Source of the DNA: Opitutia bacterium
Lineage (GTDB): Bacteria > Verrucomicrobiota > Verrucomicrobiia > Opitutales > Opitutaceae
Direction of reading: 5' to 3'
Length of the DNA stretch: 64,000 nt
NCBI GenBank assembly: GCA_003142955.1
Contig: PLOH01000148.1
Span: 149,682-213,681 of the forward strand
The notes under the pieces are model-generated. The model searched no databases. It was not told the origin of the DNA and saw nothing but the letters and a program-made list of their open reading frames with translations. The translations under genes and the position numbers were made by a program. The number at the start of each line of letters is the position of its first letter. The first letter of the stretch is position 1. This document shows, piece by piece, positions 1 through 9,628 of this stretch.

Positions 1-236
1 GTCGCGCGATCCCACGGGCGAGACGCCCATAAGCATTAACCTTAGGCAAGGGTCTCCTCTGGGAGTTGTGTGTGGCTGCAAAACTGGCGAATCTTGTTCT
101 ACGAGGGAAAGCGATGCCGCTAGGTTAACGCCCATGCCAGACGAGACTCGTTAAAAGATAAAAGACCGTGGGGCGCCAACTCCGGTCGCAACTTCGCGCT
201 TTATTCCGCGGGCGGCGCCGCCACACTCGCGCGGTT
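1..236. other. Region upstream of serS, no gene identified
   Basis: The first 236 bases hold no reading frame that I recognise on either strand. I compared the stretch by eye with tmRNA, RNase P RNA and tRNA consensus elements because it has several short GC-rich pairings, but found no T-arm, CCA end or RNase P core motif. It probably contains the serS promoter and leader. The real 5' context lies outside the window. Confidence 0.4.
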
Positions 237-1508
237 ATGCTCGATCCAAGACTCCTCCGCGAAACGCCCGATGTGGTGCGCGCGGCGATTGCCAAGAAAC
301 ATCTTGAGGTGGACCTCGATCCGGTGCTGGCGCTCGATGCGCTGTGGCGGACGCAACTCAGCGAGGTGGAGGCCCTGCGGTCGCGGCAGAAGTCGGCCAA
401 CAACGAGATGGCGGGGCTGAAGAAAGGTTCGCCGGAATTCCTCGCGAAGGTCCAGGAGATGAAGGGACTGTCCTCCCTGGTGAAGGAAAAGGAGGCGAGC
501 CTTGCGCCGACGGAGACGAAGTGGCGCGCGGCGATGCTCACCCTGCCGAACCTCCCGCACGCCAGCGTGCCCGAGGGCCGCACGACCGAGCAGAATGTGG
601 TTTATGCGACGCACGGCAAGACGGACGTGGCGTCGCCCCTGGCGCGACCGCACTGGGAGATTCCGGGATTTGACCGCTTGTTCGATTTCGCCCGCGGCGC
701 CAAGGTCACTGGCGCGGGCTTTCCGTTTTACGTCGGCGACGGCGCCCGCCTCGTGCGCGCGCTGGTCCAGTTCTTTCTCGATGAAGGAGGCAAGGCCGGC
801 TATCAGGAGGTTCATCCGCCGATCCTGGTAAATGCCGCGAGTGCGACCGCGGTGGGGCAGCTTCCCGACAAGGAAGGCATGATGTACCAGACCGTGGAGG
901 ATCAATTCTACCTGGTTCCCACCGCGGAGACGCCGCTCACGAATTTCTTCCGGGACGAGATCCTCGATGAGGCCGCGTTGCCGGTCTACCGCTGCGCCTA
1001 CACCCCGTGCTTCCGGCGCGAGGCGGGCAGTTACGGCAAGGACGTTCGCGGGCTCAACCGTCTTCATCAGTTCGACAAGGTTGAGCTGCTGAAATGGGTT
1101 CATCCGGCGCGGAGCTATGAGGAGCTGGAGAGCCTCCGGGCTCATGCCGAAAGCCTCCTGCAGAAGCTGGAGCTGCCGTACCGCGTATTGCTCATGTGTG
1201 GCGGCGACCTCGGATTTGCCCAGGCGAAGAAATATGACCTTGAGGTCTGGTCGGCGGGCCAGAAACGCTGGCTCGAAGTGTCGAGTTGCTCGAATTTCGA
1301 GGCCTTCCAGGCGCGCCGGGCGCAGATCCGTTTTCGCTCCAAGGAAAGCGGGCGGCCGGAATTAGTGCATACGATCAACGGGTCGGGACTGGCCGTGCCC
1401 CGCGTGCTCTCGGCGGTCCTGGAGAACAACCTTCAGGCGGACGGCCGGGTGAAATTGCCCGCGGCGCTCGCGCCGTATTTCGGGAAAGAGCTTTTAAGCT
1501 TCGCCTGA
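237..1508 (+). CDS. serS: Seryl-tRNA synthetase
   Basis: Class II aminoacyl-tRNA synthetase charging tRNA-Ser in the cytoplasm; 423 aa, the usual length. The N-terminal ~110 residues form the charged helical arm (two antiparallel helices rich in E/K/R) that grips the tRNA long variable arm. The catalytic domain shows the serine-pocket segment PTAETPLTN, motif 2 around FRREAGSYGKD, and motif 3 near the C-terminus (INGSGLAVPR). I chose the ATG at 237 (MLDPRLLRE), which matches the conserved SerS start; an in-frame ATG at 168 would add 23 unrelated residues. tilS follows after 62 bases on the same strand, so the two may be co-transcribed. Confidence 0.97.
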   Translation: MLDPRLLRETPDVVRAAIAKKHLEVDLDPVLALDALWRTQLSEVEALRSRQKSANNEMAGLKKGSPEFLAKVQEMKGLSSLVKEKEASLAPTETKWRAAMLTLPNLPHASVPEGRTTEQNVVYATHGKTDVASPLARPHWEIPGFDRLFDFARGAKVTGAGFPFYVGDGARLVRALVQFFLDEGGKAGYQEVHPPILVNAASATAVGQLPDKEGMMYQTVEDQFYLVPTAETPLTNFFRDEILDEAALPVYRCAYTPCFRREAGSYGKDVRGLNRLHQFDKVELLKWVHPARSYEELESLRAHAESLLQKLELPYRVLLMCGGDLGFAQAKKYDLEVWSAGQKRWLEVSSCSNFEAFQARRAQIRFRSKESGRPELVHTINGSGLAVPRVLSAVLENNLQADGRVKLPAALAPYFGKELLSFA

Positions 1509-1570
1509 GGCGGTGGTGCGGTCACGCCAGCCATCGCCCGCGCGCGCTGGGCGGGGAACGTGGTCCCACA

Positions 1571-2638
1571 ATGACCAAGAACCAAGACAATACCTGGCGG
1601 GCGCGGGGGCGGAGTCTCGCCGAATTGCTGCCGAAAGCCTCGCTCCATCCGTCCGTCCTGAACTGGGCCGACGGCCGGACGCCGGCCGCGAGGGGCCGCT
1701 GGGTGGCGGCCTTTTCCGGGGGCGCCGACTCATTGGCGCTGCTGCTGTTGCTCTGGGCGCACTGGCCCGAACGGCGCGCGCGTTTGGTCGCGTTGCATTT
1801 CAATCACCGCTTGCGCGGGGCGGCGGCGGACGCTGATGAGCGGTTCTGCCGGCGCGTGTGTCGCAGTCTGGGCATCCGGTTGCAGGTGGGCCGATGGAAG
1901 AACCGGCGACTTGAGGCGAGCGAAGCGGAGGCGCGGGCGGCCCGATTCGCGTTCTTCGATCAGGCGTTGCACCGGATCGGAGCGCGCGCACTCTGGTTCG
2001 GACACCAACAGGACGACATCGCCGAGACCATGCTGATGCGATTGGCGCGCGGCAGCGGGACGGCTGGTCTCGCGGCGCCGCGGCCGGTGCATCGGGTCGG
2101 CGTCCAGTTTCGCCTGCGACCGATGTTGACCCTCAAGAAAGAGGAGATCGTGGCGCGGCTGCGCGAATCCCGCATCCCTTGGCGTGAAGACGTGACGAAT
2201 GCGGGCCAGACGTTTTTCCGCAACCGAATCCGCCATCAGGTTCTGCCGCTCTGGCAGCAGGCAGCCGGTCGAGATATTGTGGCGGGCGCGGCCCTGGCCC
2301 GGGAACGCCTGGAAGAGGATGATTCCGCGTTGGATGCTTGGTTGAAGGAACTGCGGCCGTTGAAACGGAAAGGCGTGCTGAACCTCGCCGTCCTCATGCA
2401 ACGTCCTCGCGCGCTCGCCCGCCGGGCGCTTCACCGCTGGCTGCTGGCCCAGCCTCTGGCCGGAGAGATCTCCCGGCAAGGATTTGAAGATCTGTTGACC
2501 GCGGCCCTGGCAGGTCAGAGGACTCGGAGGAGCCTGGGGTGCAACGGATTTGCGGTGGTGCGGGATAGCACGCTGCGGTTCGAACGCGTTCGCCACCGTC
2601 GGAAGCGGGCGCGGTCGGGCGGCGGTGGGGAAAGCTGA
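1571..2638 (+). CDS. tilS: tRNA(Ile)-lysidine synthase
   Basis: Converts C34 of the CAU-anticodon tRNA-Ile to lysidine with ATP and lysine, so that the tRNA reads AUA codons. The 355-aa product carries the N-type PP-loop SGGADS near residue 55, then the TilS segments HFNHRLRG, GHQQDD and the (F)FRNRIRH motif near residue 220. The C-terminal ~120 residues are divergent and short compared with E. coli TilS, as in many non-proteobacterial forms. The ATG at 1571 follows the serS stop by 62 bases. tilS next to ftsH is a common bacterial pairing. The end of the gene is close to a REP-like repeat. Confidence 0.93.
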   Translation: MTKNQDNTWRARGRSLAELLPKASLHPSVLNWADGRTPAARGRWVAAFSGGADSLALLLLLWAHWPERRARLVALHFNHRLRGAAADADERFCRRVCRSLGIRLQVGRWKNRRLEASEAEARAARFAFFDQALHRIGARALWFGHQQDDIAETMLMRLARGSGTAGLAAPRPVHRVGVQFRLRPMLTLKKEEIVARLRESRIPWREDVTNAGQTFFRNRIRHQVLPLWQQAAGRDIVAGAALARERLEEDDSALDAWLKELRPLKRKGVLNLAVLMQRPRALARRALHRWLLAQPLAGEISRQGFEDLLTAALAGQRTRRSLGCNGFAVVRDSTLRFERVRHRRKRARSGGGGES

Positions 2639-2655
2639 GCCGGCCTTATGCAGTT

Positions 2656-2729
2656 GACGTAGGGTCGCCGCTCGTCGGCGGACCATTCCCCCATGGACAA
2701 TTGGCCCGGCGACAAGCGCCGGCCCTACG
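2656..2729. repeat. GC-rich interrupted palindrome, long REP-like element, copy 1
   Basis: Imperfect inverted repeat whose outer arms are CGTAGGG (2658-2664) and CCCTACG (2723-2729), lying between tilS and ftsH. A nearly identical copy in opposite orientation is at 57651-57722, and the match continues into flanking bases on one side (GCAGTTGACG here against CGTCAACGGC there). It probably folds into a strong hairpin in RNA and may act as a terminator or mRNA stabiliser for tilS. Confidence 0.8.
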
Positions 2730-2886
2730 CACCATTTGGTGTGGGTAAAGCCGTTTGAAAATCACCGGTCAACTGCACGATCCTTGCTGAGACATTGATG
2801 CAGCCCGGATTATGTCAGTTTTCCTGCGCTTCAATTGACTTCTCCTTCTGGAACCTCCACGCTATGCGAGGTGTCAAAATCCTCGA

Positions 2887-4902
2887 ATGTCTGACGACGA
2901 CAACAAATCCAAACGGCGTCCGCTCAAGAATCTGCCTCCTGACCGGTTTCAGCCGAAAGTGTGGCTGATCTGGCTGGCGATCGCCGGCATCCTGATCCTG
3001 GTGCTGAAATTCAATCCCGGGCGGATGAATTCGCCCGCCACCCTCAAGATCCAGGAGGTGGTTGATTATGCGGCGGCCGACAAGATCACCGAAGGCAAGA
3101 TCCGCCCGGATCCGTCCGGTGGTCGCGATTGGGAGGAGATCACCGGCGACCTCAAGGAGGCGACTCTCGCGAGCGACAGTGGGAAGACCAAGTCCTTTCA
3201 TGCGGCCGGACGGCTGACCGATGCCAACATGGAAATCCTGCAGAAATCCAAGGTCTTCACGGAAGTCTCCGCGACCAATTTCGCCTCGCAGGTTCTGACG
3301 CAGATTCTGCCCTTTGTCATTGTCATCGGACTGCTCTATTTTCTGTTTGTGCGACAACTGAAGCAGGCGGGTCGCGGGGCGCTCAGCTTTGGCAAGAGCC
3401 GTGCGAAACTTCTCACCCGCGACCGCGACCGGGTGACCTTTGCGGATGTCGCGGGTTGTGATGAGGCCAAGGAGGAGGTTTCGGAGGTCGTGGAATTTCT
3501 CAAGGACCCCAAACGGTTCCAGAAGATCGGCGGACGCATTCCGAAGGGCGTTTTGATGGTCGGGCCTCCCGGCACGGGAAAGACGCTGCTGGCCAAGGCC
3601 ATCGCCGGCGAGGCTGAAGTTCCGTTTTTCTCCATCAGCGGTTCTGATTTTGTGGAAATGTTTGTCGGCGTCGGAGCCAGCCGCGTGCGGGACATGTTCG
3701 AGCAGGGGCGCAAGAATGCACCCTGTCTGATCTTCATCGACGAGATTGACGCGGTGGGCCGCCAGCGTGGCGCCGGTCTGGGCGGCGGCAACGACGAGCG
3801 CGAGCAAACGCTGAACTCGATGCTGGCGGAGATGGACGGCTTCGACACGACGGAGGGCGTGATCATCATTGCAGCGACGAACCGCCCCGACGTCCTCGAC
3901 AGCGCGTTGCTGAGGCCGGGCCGCTTCGACCGGCAGGTTTTCATCGATCTGCCTGATCTCGTGGGCCGCGAGCAGATCCTCCGCGTCCATTCCCGCAAGC
4001 TCGCCATTGCCGAGGATGTGGACTTGAGCGTGGTCGCCCGCGGCACCCCCGGGCTGTCGGGCGCCGAGCTGGCCAATCTGCTCAATGAGTCGGCCTTGCT
4101 GGCGGCACGGCGGAACAAGAAGCGCGTCGACATGCATGACATTGAGGACGCGCGGGAGAAGGTCCAATTCGGTCGCGAACGCCGCCGGATCATGGACGAC
4201 GAGGACAAGAAGATCGTGGCCTATCACGAGGCGGGTCACGCCCTGGTCGGCGCGGTGGTCGATGACGGCGATCTGCCGGTGCACAAGGTCACCATCATTC
4301 CGCGGGGCCGCTCGCTGGGGAGCACGATGTATATTCCGAAAAAGGACGTCTACAATTACGCCAAGCGGCGGATGCTGGCCCGGTTGGCGACCCTCTATGG
4401 TGGGCGAATTTCCGAGGAAGTGGTGCTGGGGGATATCACCAGTGGCGCGTCGAGCGACATCCTCCAGGCGACGAAGCTGGCCCGGAGCATGGTGTGCGAC
4501 TGGGGCATGAGTCCGCTCGGTCCGATTGCCTACGGGGAGAACCACGACACGGTTTTCCTTGGGCGCGAGATCTCGCGCAGTGAGAACTTCAGCGAGGATA
4601 CGGCGCGACTGATCGATGCCGAGATCCACAAGCTGGTCAACGAGCAGTACGCCCGGGCCAAGAGCATCATTTTGGAGAAGCGGCCGCAGCTCGATAAGAT
4701 CGCCGAGGCGCTGCTGCAATACGAGACCATCGACGGCAAGCATGTGCTCGAAATCCTCGAGTTCGGCGAAATCCGCTCGCCGGTGGCGCCGCCAGTGATC
4801 ACGAAGACGGCCGACCTGCCCCCGGGACGGAAGCCCGCCGAAAAGGCCGCCACCGGAGGTCTTCCCGGCGACACGCGGGCACCGGCGCCGTCTCCGGCTT
4901 GA
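2887..4902 (+). CDS. ftsH: ATP-dependent zinc metalloprotease FtsH
   Basis: Membrane-anchored AAA+ protease that degrades misfolded membrane proteins and regulatory proteins; 671 aa. There are two TM helices (about residues 25-42 and 138-155) flanking a periplasmic domain. The AAA domain has Walker A GPPGTGKT at 226-233, Walker B ([11 protein letters not shown]) and the second region of homology ending in LRPGRFDR. The protease domain has the zinc site HEAGH at 447-451 and a conserved downstream Asp in TSGASSD. The C-terminal tail is Pro/Ala-rich. The start ATG at 2887 gives a short cytoplasmic lead ([11 protein letters not shown]) as expected. All catalytic residues appear intact. Confidence 0.98.
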   Translation: MSDDDNKSKRRPLKNLPPDRFQPKVWLIWLAIAGILILVLKFNPGRMNSPATLKIQEVVDYAAADKITEGKIRPDPSGGRDWEEITGDLKEATLASDSGKTKSFHAAGRLTDANMEILQKSKVFTEVSATNFASQVLTQILPFVIVIGLLYFLFVRQLKQAGRGALSFGKSRAKLLTRDRDRVTFADVAGCDEAKEEVSEVVEFLKDPKRFQKIGGRIPKGVLMVGPPGTGKTLLAKAIAGEAEVPFFSISGSDFVEMFVGVGASRVRDMFEQGRKNAPCLIFIDEIDAVGRQRGAGLGGGNDEREQTLNSMLAEMDGFDTTEGVIIIAATNRPDVLDSALLRPGRFDRQVFIDLPDLVGREQILRVHSRKLAIAEDVDLSVVARGTPGLSGAELANLLNESALLAARRNKKRVDMHDIEDAREKVQFGRERRRIMDDEDKKIVAYHEAGHALVGAVVDDGDLPVHKVTIIPRGRSLGSTMYIPKKDVYNYAKRRMLARLATLYGGRISEEVVLGDITSGASSDILQATKLARSMVCDWGMSPLGPIAYGENHDTVFLGREISRSENFSEDTARLIDAEIHKLVNEQYARAKSIILEKRPQLDKIAEALLQYETIDGKHVLEILEFGEIRSPVAPPVITKTADLPPGRKPAEKAATGGLPGDTRAPAPSPA

Positions 4903-4971
4903 GCTTGGCGGAACGTTGGTTTCATTTGCGATGGGTTCGATACCCCGAAACTTGCTTCGGCTTGGTTGGAG

Positions 4972-5031
4972 TGTAGGAGCCTGCTTGCAGGCGATTCAGT
5001 GCTCCAAATCGCCTGCAAGCAGGCTCCTACA
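4972..5031. repeat. Pair of inverted REP units downstream of ftsH
   Basis: Two copies of a 25-base GC-rich unit in opposite orientation, 4972-4996 (starting TGTAGGAGCCTGCTTGCAGG) and 5007-5031 (its reverse complement), with 10 bases between. Each unit is itself partly palindromic (CCTGCTTGCAGG). This is the classic arrangement of bacterial REP/BIME elements. Another unit lies inside ccoI at 14778-14802 and a variant at 57618-57642. It probably forms the 3' hairpin of the ftsH mRNA. No REP transposase (RAYT) gene is seen in the window. Confidence 0.88.
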
Positions 5032-5298
5032 AAAGAGAGAGCCGCGGGCACGTTGAGTTGGTGCTGGTTTGATTAAATGGCTTGGAGCTTGCTCCGGGCG
5101 TCTTTTACCGGAAGGGAGCTGATGCTGCCTGCGTTTTTTTCCGGTATCCGGGACCTTTGGTTTTGACGGCGGATTCGTCGGGCATGGGTCTCGTCCGTGA
5201 GATTGCAGAGCACAGCGATGCGCCTAGCCGGCCGGTCGACGAAATTCCGTCTTGGATTCTGACAGGCGGGTCGCCAGCCTCATCTGAAATTCCCCATC
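5032..5298. other. Intergenic stretch before the UDP-glucose dehydrogenase gene
   Basis: After the REP pair, about 270 bases contain no convincing reading frame. A frame open across 5082-5615 runs out of phase through the next gene and is a chance overlap. The stretch presumably holds the ugd promoter; I could not pick clear -35/-10 boxes. Confidence 0.4.
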
Positions 5299-6666
5299 AT
5301 GAATATCTGTTGTATCGGAGCGGGTTACGTCGGCGGCACAACTATGGCGACCATCGCGCAGCGTTGCCCGGCGGCGATCGCCACGGTCGTCGACATGAAT
5401 GCGGCCCGCATCGCCGCCTGGAATTCGGACAAACTGCCGGTCTACGAGCCGGGGCTGGAGGAGATCGTCCGCGCGGTGCGCGGGCGCAATCTGACGTTTT
5501 CGACGGATGTCGCCGGCGGCATCCGTGGCGCCGACATGATCTTCGTTTGCGTCAATACTCCCACGAAGAACTACGGCCTTGGCGCGGGCCGGGCGGCCGA
5601 TCTCAGCTACATTGAATCCGTGGCCCGGACCATTGCAGAGCATGCCAACGGGCCGAAAATCATCGTGGAAAAGTCGACCATCCCGGTGAAGACCGCGGAG
5701 TCGATCCTGGCGATTCTGGCGGCCAATGCGCGCGGGTTCCGCTTTCAAGTGCTGTCCAATCCGGAGTTTCTCGCTGAGGGCACCGCGATGGCCGACCTGC
5801 AAAAACCCGATCGCGTCCTGATTGGCGGGGAGCGCTCACCCGAGGGCGATGCGGCGGTCAAAGCGCTGGCCGACATTTATGCCTCCTGGGTCCCGCGCGA
5901 CCGGATTATCACGACCAGCCTCTGGTCATCCGAGTTGTCGAAGCTGGTGGCCAACGCCTTCCTCGCCCAGCGCATTTCGTCGATCAATTCGATCTCCGCC
6001 GTCTGTGAGGCCACGGGCGCGGACGTCGACGAGGTTGCGCATGTCATCGGCAGGGATAGCCGGATCGGGTCGAAGTTTCTGAAGGCGTCGGTCGGCTTCG
6101 GGGGATCCTGCTTCCAGAAGGATATCCTGAACCTCGTCTATCTGTGCGGGCATTTCGGACTGGCGGAAGTGGCGGCTTATTGGGAGTCCGTCATCCAGAT
6201 GAACGACTACCAGAAGAAACGGTTCACGGCGCACATTGTCCGGGCGTTGTTCAACACTGTGGCTGAAAAGAAGATCGCGGTGCTCGGTTTCGCCTTCAAG
6301 AAGAACACCAACGATACCCGCGAATCGGCGGCCATCGCCGTCTGTCGCGATCTGCTGGCCGAGCATGCGCGCCTCTCGGTGTATGATCCCAAGGTGGACC
6401 CGGCGGACATCCGGCGGGAACTTCCGGGCCCCGACGGTGCGGCGGATGCCCGGCTGTCCATCGCGACGGACGTGTACGCGGCCTGCGACAAGGCGCATGC
6501 CGTGGTGCTGCTGACCGAGTGGGATGAATTCAAGGTTCTGGATTTCGCGCGGATTTATGCGGCGATGCAGAAGCCGGCATTTTTCTTCGACGGGCGCAAC
6601 CTCCTCGATCTCGCGCAACTCCGGACCGTCGGCTTCCAGGCGTTCGGCATCGGCAAAGGAACCTAG
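5299..6666 (+). CDS. ugd: UDP-glucose 6-dehydrogenase
   Basis: Oxidises UDP-glucose twice with NAD+ to UDP-glucuronate, a precursor for polysaccharides and UDP-xylose; cytoplasmic. At 455 aa it has the length and style of the animal/plant-type enzyme. The N-terminal Rossmann fold starts with [11 protein letters not shown]. The catalytic cysteine is C271 in the motif [10 protein letters not shown]. The C-terminal UDP-binding domain follows, with [13 protein letters not shown] and the conserved FDGRN near the end. No other sugar-nucleotide gene is adjacent, so it is probably transcribed alone. GC-rich repeat material follows directly. Confidence 0.95.
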   Translation: MNICCIGAGYVGGTTMATIAQRCPAAIATVVDMNAARIAAWNSDKLPVYEPGLEEIVRAVRGRNLTFSTDVAGGIRGADMIFVCVNTPTKNYGLGAGRAADLSYIESVARTIAEHANGPKIIVEKSTIPVKTAESILAILAANARGFRFQVLSNPEFLAEGTAMADLQKPDRVLIGGERSPEGDAAVKALADIYASWVPRDRIITTSLWSSELSKLVANAFLAQRISSINSISAVCEATGADVDEVAHVIGRDSRIGSKFLKASVGFGGSCFQKDILNLVYLCGHFGLAEVAAYWESVIQMNDYQKKRFTAHIVRALFNTVAEKKIAVLGFAFKKNTNDTRESAAIAVCRDLLAEHARLSVYDPKVDPADIRRELPGPDGAADARLSIATDVYAACDKAHAVVLLTEWDEFKVLDFARIYAAMQKPAFFFDGRNLLDLAQLRTVGFQAFGIGKGT

Positions 6667-6693
6667 GGGCTGTCCGAAAACTGCCAGGATCTG

Positions 6694-6750
6694 AAGGGCG
6701 GCGCGCTGTCGCCGCCCAATTCCCGAGCGGCGCTGACGGCGCAGCGCCCT
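6694..6750. repeat. GC-rich inverted repeat
   Basis: Arms AGGGCGGCGC and GCAGCGCCCT enclose GC-rich sequence that also contains GCTGACGGCGCAGC. A related run (GCTGACGGCGCAGCG) recurs at about 6838-6852, so this intergenic stretch carries at least two pieces of the same repeat family. It sits between the convergent ends of ugd and the leftward gene at 6786-7328. Confidence 0.6.
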
Positions 6751-6785
6751 CCATCGCAAAGCACAACGGAGTTTCCGGATATCCC

Positions 6786-7328
6786 CTAGGTTGCGTGGGT
6801 CGGCGCCCACTGGGGCTGCAGGCGCAGGATGCGCCGCTGACGGCGCAGCGGCGGTGGGCCATTTCGCCGGCCCGTGACAATGCCGGCGCGGGCCCGGGCG
6901 CAATTCCCGCGGCACAGGTCGCAAAAAATCTGGAGTTCGTGCTGGGCCAGATAACGAAAGTTCAGCTGCACTTCGGAGAGGATTCGTTCCTCTTCCTCTG
7001 GTGCCGCCGCCACCTCGGTCAATGCCTGGCCCGCAATGGCCAGGAGCGCCTGTTCGCCGGAAACGAAATAGTGGAGCAGCGGATTGCGCTGACACGGACA
7101 GCTGTCGTTGAGGGACCGGCAGAGCAGCGGGTGACGCGCGAGCCAGCGGCGCGGGGCGGTCGAATGGGTCGAGGTGAAGAACGTGTCGAGCGTCCGATCC
7201 ATCATGAACACCAAGGTATCCGGATTGCCCAACGGAGACGTGGCGGGTTCGGCGCGGAGCAGCACTTCCCAGCAGGTCTTGATCATCGGCCGCAGTTCAC
7301 CGAGCGCCTGGAGGAATTGCGGTCTCAT
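6786..7328 (-). CDS. Hypothetical cysteine-containing protein
   Basis: A 180-aa protein that I do not recognise. It is mostly helical in appearance, soluble, with no signal peptide or TM segment. Paired cysteines (CPCQRN in the middle, then CDLCRGNC) could bind a metal. A segment reads EEEERILSEVQLNFRYLAQHE. The last ~30 residues (from about GRRNGPPPLRRQ) are Arg/Pro-rich and are encoded by repeat DNA, so the natural C-terminus was probably changed by repeat insertion. Start ATG at 7328. It is divergent from the cbb3 cluster that follows, and a role near respiration is only a guess. Confidence 0.55.
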   Translation of the reverse strand: MRPQFLQALGELRPMIKTCWEVLLRAEPATSPLGNPDTLVFMMDRTLDTFFTSTHSTAPRRWLARHPLLCRSLNDSCPCQRNPLLHYFVSGEQALLAIAGQALTEVAAAPEEEERILSEVQLNFRYLAQHELQIFCDLCRGNCARARAGIVTGRRNGPPPLRRQRRILRLQPQWAPTHAT

Positions 7329-7586
7329 GGATCACAATATGCCACACCGCGGGTCCGGTCGCACTGCATGTCTTGGCGAAGCGTGCGCATCCCTTGGCGC
7401 CTGCGGCGGCGCCATCCGCGGGTCCGAAAACACAAAATCTGCACAGCCGGCCGAATTGCGATGATCTTTCGCCAAGTCATCGGCGATGAGGCCGTTCCGT
7501 GCCAAATTCTGAGCCGTCTTGTGCAATAAATGCGGAGAATTTGTCGCTCACCGCGCTATAATCAGGACGCGCAATCCCCTCACTCC

Positions 7587-7790
7587 ATGGACGTCATCCC
7601 GCTCACGCTCACCATCAGCCTCTGTCTGGTCTTCACGTTTGTCCTCTTCTTTCTCCGGGAACATTCCCGCCATCCTTTCAGCAGCGCGGAGCGGGAATCG
7701 TTGCTGCCGTTGGCCGACGAGACGCCCCGGCCTGAGGGCATGATCCTCCGGGGGAAGTCGGATGGCTCCGGTGGCTCCGCCTCTGGTTGA
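7587..7790 (+). CDS. CcoS-like small membrane protein
   Basis: A 67-aa protein with one N-terminal TM helix (about residues 4-23) followed by a short polar tail (FLREHSRHPFSSAERESL). Size, topology and position 60 bases upstream of ccoN fit CcoS, which helps insert cofactors into cbb3 oxidase. In many bacteria ccoS instead follows ccoI. Sequence identity to CcoS is weak by eye, so the name rests mainly on context. The ATG at 7587 is preferred over one 57 bases upstream because it begins directly with the hydrophobic segment. Confidence 0.55.
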   Translation: MDVIPLTLTISLCLVFTFVLFFLREHSRHPFSSAERESLLPLADETPRPEGMILRGKSDGSGGSASG

Positions 7791-7850
7791 GGCCGGTCCC
7801 CGCCCTGGCCGCCCGCTCCCGGCCTGCGGACGTTTCCGTTTTTACCGTCC

Positions 7851-8573
<723 letters not shown>

Positions 8574-9403
8574 TTTTCAGCGCTCTCGGGGTGTTCTTTG
8601 TCTGCGTCTGGTTGTTCGGTCACGGCCTGCTCAACCTGCTCGGCCTGTTTGCCACCATCGTCTGCGCGATTCTCGCGATCGCGCATTACCAGGCGCGCGC
8701 CCGGAAGTGGGGTGATTGGTACGACCGTCTGCTCGTGAATTCGGCGCCGTTCACGGTGCTGACCTTCCTGGCCGTCGCGGTGGGCGGCTTGATCCAGATC
8801 ATCCCCACCATCACGGTCAACAAGGCGGCCAACATCGAAGACCGCCGCGAGCTTCCCTGGACGCCGCTTGAGCTCGCCGGGCGCGACCTGTACGTGCGCG
8901 AAGGCTGTTATCTCTGTCATTCGCAGATGATCCGCACGCTCGTGCCGGACGTGCTGCGTTACGGCGACTATTCGCGCCTGGGAGAATCGATCTACGACCA
9001 TCCGTTCCAATGGGGATCCAAGCGCAACGGACCCGACCTGGCCCGCGAGGGCGGCAAATACCCGCACGCGTGGCATTTTGACCATCTGTTCGACCCGCGT
9101 TCGATCTCCGTGGGTTCAATCATGCCGGCATATCCGTGGCTGTTCCGCCAGGACACCGCCATCGGCGCGCTGAAGAACAAGATCGCTGTCCTCCGGACCC
9201 TTGGCGTGCCTTATCCCGCCCGGTCCGCGGCCGAGATCAACGCCGCCGCCACGGATCAGGCGAAGCAGATTGTCCGCGACCTTCGCGCGCAGCAGCGACT
9301 GGTGGCGCCGGAACGGGAGATCGTGGCCTTGATTGCCTACCTCCAGAAGCTCGGGAAGTCCGAATCCGTCCCGCCCCGGCTGGCGTTCGCCGCGCCGCAT
9401 TGA
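8574..9403 (+). CDS. ccoO: cbb3 oxidase mono-haem subunit CcoO (from a CcoNO fusion)
   Basis: CcoO is the membrane-anchored mono-haem cytochrome c that passes electrons to CcoN. The frame after the junction reads a hydrophobic stretch (FIFSALGVFFVCVW) probably belonging to the last CcoN or linker helices. It continues through the CcoO anchor helix (FTVLTFLAVAVGGLIQIIP), the haem site CYLCHSQMIR, then YDHPFQWGSKRNGPDLAREGG and PGSIMPAYPW-like sequence to the stop at 9403. No ribosome-binding site or good start codon was seen near the junction, so it was originally one ORF with ccoN (a CcoNO fusion) and may not be translated now. Confidence 0.8.
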
Positions 9404-9445
9404 AATCTTAGGTCTTGGATCTGAAATCTTAATCGATCGTCCGCC

Positions 9446-9628
9446 ATGTTCCAGCGTGTTTTCTACGAAGACTGGCAACTGGTCTTCCCGTTTGTTGCCT
9501 TCGCGGCGGCGGTGGCCTTCTTCTGCGCAGTAATCTGGCGCGCGGTCCGGATGCAGCGGAGGCAACTCGACCGACTGGCGCGGATGCCGCTGGAGGACGA
9601 AGCCTCGATTCCCGATCCCCATGAGTGA
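9446..9628 (+). CDS. ccoQ: CcoQ-like small cbb3 subunit
   Basis: A 60-aa protein with one TM helix (about residues 13-31) and a charged C-terminal tail (RMQRRQLDRLARMP). It lies 42 bases after ccoO, which is the position and architecture of CcoQ/FixQ, a stabilising subunit of the cbb3 complex. Its stop overlaps the ATG at 9621 by 8 bases, a coupling typical of ccoQ-ccoP. In this window the downstream frame is not ccoP but a truncated ccoG. Confidence 0.75.
   Translation: MFQRVFYEDWQLVFPFVAFAAAVAFFCAVIWRAVRMQRRQLDRLARMPLEDEASIPDPHE

Noticed and set aside
1..165. Possible structured RNA (tmRNA or RNase P RNA) upstream of serS
   Set aside because: No tag-peptide reading frame, T-arm or RNase P core motifs could be found on either strand.
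2815..4743. Long leftward open frame antisense to ftsH
   Set aside because: It is the complement of a clearly functional gene in high-GC DNA; its translation is rich in His/Arg/Gln with no family features.
5926..7095. Leftward open frame across ugd 3' end and repeats
   Set aside because: Antisense to ugd; translation lacks recognisable motifs.
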